Positions 6,997 to 9,432 of a stretch of DNA of 9,432 bases are shown in pieces. Made by a program: the position numbers and the translations under genes. Numbering within the stretch: position 1 is the first letter of the stretch; each line of letters starts with the position of its first letter. Location: NCBI GenBank assembly GCA_030603505.1, contig JAUVXQ010000036.1:1-9432 (forward strand), in the 5' to 3' direction. The notes under the pieces were generated by a model, which was not told where the DNA came from, did no database searches, and saw only the letters and a list, made by a program, of their open reading frames with translations. The stretch comes from Candidatus Heimdallarchaeota archaeon. Its GTDB lineage: Archaea > Asgardarchaeota > Heimdallarchaeia > Heimdallarchaeales > Heimdallarchaeaceae.

Positions 6997-7070
6997 TCTT
7001 ATTCGGGAACACGCTCTTCTTATTAGACAGAGGTAGTTTTCATTTACTAATACTAAATCTTAAAATAACT

Positions 7071-7080
7071 TGTATTATAC
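7071..7080 (+). promoter_or_regulatory. Probable TATA box of the DUF47-PiT operon
   Basis: TGTATTATAC precedes the GTG start at 7117 by ~37 bases, giving a predicted transcription start near 7100 and a short leader. No repeated operator motif is evident nearby. Confidence 0.4.
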
Positions 7081-7116
7081 AGTATTTCACTATAGTTTAA
7101 CAAAGAATATGATAAG

Positions 7117-7770
7117 GTGATTAAGATTCTATTTGGCAAGAAAACAAGAAGTATGCATGATCTATTTGTTGAGAATTGTACACTAGTTGAAGAAGCTTTC
7201 CATCTCATGTCTGACGCTGTTATAGCTTTTCTAGATCAAGATTTCGAACAAGCTAAAACAAAGACAGAAGAAACTATTCTAGTGGAAAAGAAGCAAGATC
7301 GTTTACGGGAAGAAATAACTGAGCGCTTATTTAGCAGAGAAACAATGGCTTTTTCACGGTCTGATAGACTTAAAATCATTGAATCACTAGATAAGATTGG
7401 AGATAAGATAGAAATTGTAGTAAGAAAGCTAATCCAATTCCCCCACGATGTTCCTGATTCTTTGCAAGGGGGTATAAAAGACATTGTAGACAAAAGTAGA
7501 ATTTTAGGTACCGAAGTCAAAGAATTAGTTGTTGGTGTTCTTGAAGATTTCAAAAAGGGAAAAGAACATATCACAAAAATAACTGATATTCGTCGTGAAG
7601 TAAGAGAGATACATTGGAATCTACTTGAAAGCAATTTTAAGGAAAACTACAAAGATTTCTTAGTTTTCGACCATAATCAAAATCTAATCAAAGACCTCTG
7701 TAAAGCTGCTGACAGAGTTGAAGATTTCGCTGACCAAATCTATGGTTTAATCTGTAAATATGCTTTGTAG
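7117..7770 (+). CDS. DUF47 family PhoU-like protein, partner of PiT phosphate permease
   Basis: 217 residues, typical for DUF47 (PhoU-like, TIGR00153). The protein is all-helical with the two-bundle pattern of PhoU. It starts IKILFGKKTRSMHDLF and carries acidic E/D pairs that bind metal in PhoU proteins: E57-x3-D61 in VEKKQDRLREE, D92/D96 in ESLDKIGDKIE, and D199/D203/D206 in AADRVEDFADQIY. DUF47 genes almost always sit beside a PiT permease and are thought to control it. Here the permease begins 34 bases downstream, so the two form an operon. GTG 7117 is the start; the ATG at 7109 runs into a stop after three codons. The gene itself looks intact, although its partner is broken. Confidence 0.9.
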   Translation: MIKILFGKKTRSMHDLFVENCTLVEEAFHLMSDAVIAFLDQDFEQAKTKTEETILVEKKQDRLREEITERLFSRETMAFSRSDRLKIIESLDKIGDKIEIVVRKLIQFPHDVPDSLQGGIKDIVDKSRILGTEVKELVVGVLEDFKKGKEHITKITDIRREVREIHWNLLESNFKENYKDFLVFDHNQNLIKDLCKAADRVEDFADQIYGLICKYAL

Positions 7771-8104
7771 ATCTTAGATGAATAAATTACAGGATGGTAC
7801 TTAGATGGATGTTGTGGTCATTGTTCTTCTGATTTTGATGCTGGCTCTATCATTTGGCATAGGTGCTAATGACGAAACTATGGCCACTTTAGTGGGAAGC
7901 AAGTCAGTAAAACCAAAATACGCCTTAATTCTTGCTGGAATATTAGTTTTTATTGGAGTATACTTTTTATCAGAAAACGTTGGAAAAACAATAGGTACAA
8001 ACCTACTAGGAGAGAATGTCGAATATAATGTATTCATGCTCCTTGCTATTGGTATTAGCACCACAATCTGGCTTATTGTAGCGTCTCGAACAGGCGCACC
8101 AATC

Positions 8105-8106
8105 AA
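8105..8106 (+). other. +1 frameshift inside the PiT gene
   Basis: The frame from 7805 reads GAPIKYNTFN, but shifting by one base at ATCAAGT gives GAPISTTHSIVG, the expected conserved PiT sequence. One extra A is therefore present at 8105 or 8106. There is no long homopolymer or obvious slippery site, so a real mutation is more likely than programmed frameshifting; an assembly error is also possible. Confidence 0.85.
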
Positions 8107-8170
8107 GTACAACACATTCAATAGTAGGATCAGTTTTTGGTGTTACTATAGTTTGGAGTATCAGTAACGC

Positions 8171-8523
8171 ACGTTATGAAACTTGGTTAAAATCGCCAGA
8201 GGCTTTCTAACCGTCGTTTGAAGGGGGTTTCACCCTTGACCCCTCACGTGCGTTGAGGGGTAGTCATGAAGACTTTTCCGTTATAGTTAGTACGTCATCA
8301 TCACAGAGCTAGCTAGGCTCCCTGTTTCATGGAGAGTTGACTGAGGTACAACTACTTGTGTAGTTGCGAAACAGGTAAGTGATGAAGATCACACTATCTC
8401 TACATATGTATTTTTAAATTCATATATAAACCCGTAGAAAAAAAAGTCCGTTTTTACTCTCCCTCTATATCTCCTCTTATTCAGTTAGAGCGCGTATGGC
8501 AAGATTAGTCAACTTTTCTACAT
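8171..8523. mobile_element. ~350-bp non-coding insertion inside PiT
   Basis: PiT-like sequence stops after WSISNA (8170) and resumes at about 8524 in another frame. The removed length must be 1 mod 3, so the insertion destroys the frame. The stretch has no ORF of note. Its left half (to ~8392) is richer in G and C than its surroundings and folds into consecutive hairpins; its right half is AT- and pyrimidine-rich, with the palindrome TACATATGTA at 8401-8410. No clear terminal inverted repeats or target duplication in the right frame are visible. A non-autonomous IS605-type element is a guess, supported weakly by GAAGATCA shared with the end of the right-hand tnpB. Boundaries are good to within ~10-15 bases. 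Confidence 0.65.
8221..8392 (+). other. Six-hairpin structured block within the PiT insertion
   Basis: Successive stems are AAGGG/CCCTT (8221-8237), ACCCCTCA/TGAGGGGT with a 7-base loop (8239-8261), AGTC/GACT (8262-8274), GAGC/GCTC (8306-8320) and CCTGTTTC/GAAACAGG (8321-8375). The last encloses CAACTAC-TTGT-GTAGTTG (8349-8366). The block ends with GTGAT-GAAG-ATCAC (8379-8392). The nested pair makes a two-stem arm, as in folded RNAs. The same symmetry exists on the minus strand, so the transcribed strand is not known. It could be an element's guide-RNA-like end, single-strand transposon hairpins or an independent RNA. Confidence 0.55.
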
Positions 8524-9189
8524 TCAGTGGACGACAGTGGAAGTTTTATAGATTCAATAAATTGGAGTAAAATGGGAGACGTGGCACTTGGATGGGTAAT
8601 ATCACCACTATTAGGTTTTCTAGGTGCTTATGGTGTTCAACTTTTAGTATCAAAGATAATGGCTTCTCAACAGAAAGGTTTACGTAAACTCGAAAAAATG
8701 GAGAAATTCTTTATATATTTTCTTATCGTATCTGTTTGTTGGACCCAAATAAGCAGAGGGGGCAATGATTCTGCAAATGCTCTAGGAATCATGTATGGTT
8801 TAATTGAATCAGGTGATTTTTCCGCAGAATATTCCACTTACCTTGTGCTTGCAACTGGTGTAGTACTAGCTTTTGGATTGGTTGTTGTAGGAAAAAACGT
8901 TATAAAAAACGTAGGAAAAAATCTTATCGAAATGCGACCTTCAGATGCATTTAGCATTCAAATATCTACAAGTATTATTCTTTTCGTGGCAACGTGGCTC
9001 GGTTTTCCTGTTTCTGGAAGTCATATTCTTATTTTTGCCGTATTAGGAGCTGGGAGAGTGAAAGGACAAAGACCAGATAAAAAATCCTTCAGAAAAATGG
9101 TTTTAAGCTGGATAATCACTTTTCCTGTAGCTGCAACTTTATCGGCCCTATGTTATACAATTTTCGTTCTAGCTATTTGAATTCCATAC

Positions 9190-9197
9190 TTTTTTTT
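9190..9197 (+). terminator. T-run terminator after PiT
   Basis: Eight consecutive T bases follow the PiT stop codon by nine bases, matching an archaeal intrinsic terminator for the DUF47-PiT transcript. Confidence 0.5.
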
Positions 9198-9252
9198 AAA
9201 TTAATAAATGGAAAGGAATTTATGATTTGATTTTGTCATATTGGCATATAAC

Positions 9253-9296
9253 ATGATCTTCCTTAGAGAGTCATTGCTGGAAAGCTCACTCTAAGG
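9253..9296 (-). ncRNA. 3' end hairpin of the right tnpB (possible ωRNA end)
   Basis: On the minus strand CCTTAGAG and CTCTAAGG (9296-9289 and 9268-9261) form a perfect 8-bp stem around a 20-base loop. The stem includes the last sense codons and the stop codon of tnpB and is followed by GAAGATCATG. In TnpB systems the ωRNA scaffold overlaps the 3' end of tnpB and ends at the element's right end, with the guide taken from flanking DNA. If that holds here, the guide would come from sequence at about 9252 and below. The exact end is not determinable by eye. Confidence 0.4.
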
Positions 9297-9432
9297 GGGT
9301 AAACCACGTACCCTCCTACCCCGCCCACATTACGCTTAGGTAATGCTTGCGGATCGCCTTTAAGTAAGATGTTGTAAGCAGCGTTAACATCAGCATTGAT
9401 CAACAGACCTGTTGCGGAACGAAACAGTCCTC
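9263..9432 (-). CDS. tnpB: TnpB-family nuclease, C-terminal part (runs off window end)
   Basis: The minus strand encodes the last 55 residues of a TnpB, beginning GLFRSATGLLINADVNAAYNI and ending PLRVSFPAMTL. INADVNAAYNI is the third RuvC motif; its aspartate is one of the catalytic residues for DNA cutting. The glycine-rich VGGVGG tail is common in archaeal IS1341-type TnpB. The rest of the protein, including the zinc ribbon, lies outside the window. It converges on the PiT gene. It is a different copy from the tnpB at the left edge, because the present parts lie at opposite ends of the gene; whether the two copies are alike cannot be seen. Confidence 0.9.
   Translation of the reverse strand, partial: GLFRSATGLLINADVNAAYNILLKGDPQALPKRNVGGVGGYVVYPLRVSFPAMTL

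Larger units (their letters stand above)
7805..9180 (+). pseudogene. PiT-family inorganic phosphate permease, broken by a frameshift and an insertion
   Basis: Three pieces in three frames together make one PiT transporter of ~340 residues. Piece 1 (7805-~8104) has the first membrane helices and the GANDETMATLVGSK motif, ending ASRTGAPI. Piece 2 (8106-~8170) continues as STTHSIVGSVFGVTIVWSISNA, the conserved PiT GxPxSTTH repeat. Piece 3 (~8524-9180) resumes at DDSGSFIDSINWSKMG and carries WVISPLLGFLGAY, the second signature RGGNDSANALG, GFPVSGSHI and several membrane helices to a normal C-terminus. PiT proteins import phosphate with H+ or Na+. A GTG at 8527 could start the third piece but would make only half a transporter. 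Piece 1 alone runs out of frame to a stop at 8165-8167. Apart from the two lesions the sequence is well conserved, so inactivation is recent, or the insert is removed from RNA. Confidence 0.85.

Noticed and set aside
7236..7634. 132-codon minus-strand ORF opposite the DUF47 gene
   Set aside because: Antisense reading of a clear DUF47 protein, serine-rich low-information translation.
7801..8121. 106-codon minus-strand ORF opposite the PiT start
   Set aside because: Antisense of the first PiT membrane helices; no independent support.
8171..8523. Group II intron, suggested by a GTGCG-like string at 8248-8252
   Set aside because: No domain V-like hairpin with the expected AGC/GAAA features was found near the 3' boundary, and the GTGCG lies in the loop of a strong stem far from the left junction.
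8161..8528. TCAGT at both insert edges as a target-site duplication
   Set aside because: Removing one copy with the insert deletes 363 bases, which does not restore the PiT frame; a length of 1 mod 3 is needed. A five-base match is also likely by chance.
8527..9180. Separate gene starting at GTG 8527
   Set aside because: The protein begins in the middle of a PiT fold and has only the second half of the duplicated transporter. It is the downstream piece of the interrupted PiT gene.
1..9432. CRISPR array, tRNA or rRNA genes
   Set aside because: No regularly spaced repeats of 20-40 bases and no tRNA T-loop with cloverleaf arms or rRNA-like conserved stretches were seen on either strand.

Overview
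The window is AT-rich DNA that reads as archaeal. Promoters look like TATA boxes, several genes appear leaderless or start at GTG, and transcripts seem to end in plain T-runs. Two proteins point, by inference, to an Asgard-type archaeon (Lokiarchaeia/Heimdallarchaeia-like). One is a long TPR protein whose last ~130 residues look like a longin/roadblock-type domain. The other has an N-terminus resembling the Cdc48/Ufd1 double-psi barrel module, ending in a zinc ribbon. No rRNA or tRNA is present to settle the lineage.

Layout: (1) 1-~460 is the 5' part of a minus-strand tnpB (IS200/IS605-IS1341 type) with its left-end hairpin. (2) 489-1577 is the Cdc48-N-like/zinc-ribbon protein, followed by a gene-free stretch with several short hairpins (1578-1941). 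(3) 3438-1942 on the minus strand is a compact three-gene cluster: an unknown 195-residue protein, an AbrB-fold antitoxin with a long N-terminal extension, and a PIN-domain (VapC-like) nuclease. Upstream lie a perfect 13-bp inverted repeat and four AGCAAT/ATTGCT motifs. (4) A DegV-family lipid-binding protein (minus) and the TPR/longin-like protein (plus) are divergent. (5) 7117-9180 is a phosphate locus, a DUF47/PhoU-like protein followed by a PiT phosphate permease. (6) 9263-9432 is the 3' end of a second minus-strand tnpB.

The most striking feature is that the PiT gene is broken twice. A +1 frameshift sits at ~8105, and about 350 bp of foreign, strongly hairpin-forming DNA lies at ~8171-8523. 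Both halves still read as well-conserved PiT sequence, so the damage looks recent, unless the insert is removed at the RNA level. The insert has no long ORF. It holds at least six stem-loops in a row, including a nested one (8-bp outer stem around a 7-bp inner stem). It may be a non-autonomous element, possibly related to the IS605/TnpB elements at both window edges, or an undescribed structured RNA.

Functionally, the DUF47-PiT pair would handle phosphate uptake, but here the permease is probably inactive. The toxin-antitoxin cluster, the two tnpB ends and the PiT insert mark this as a region with mobile-element traffic. All assignments come from reading motifs by eye; no searches were run.
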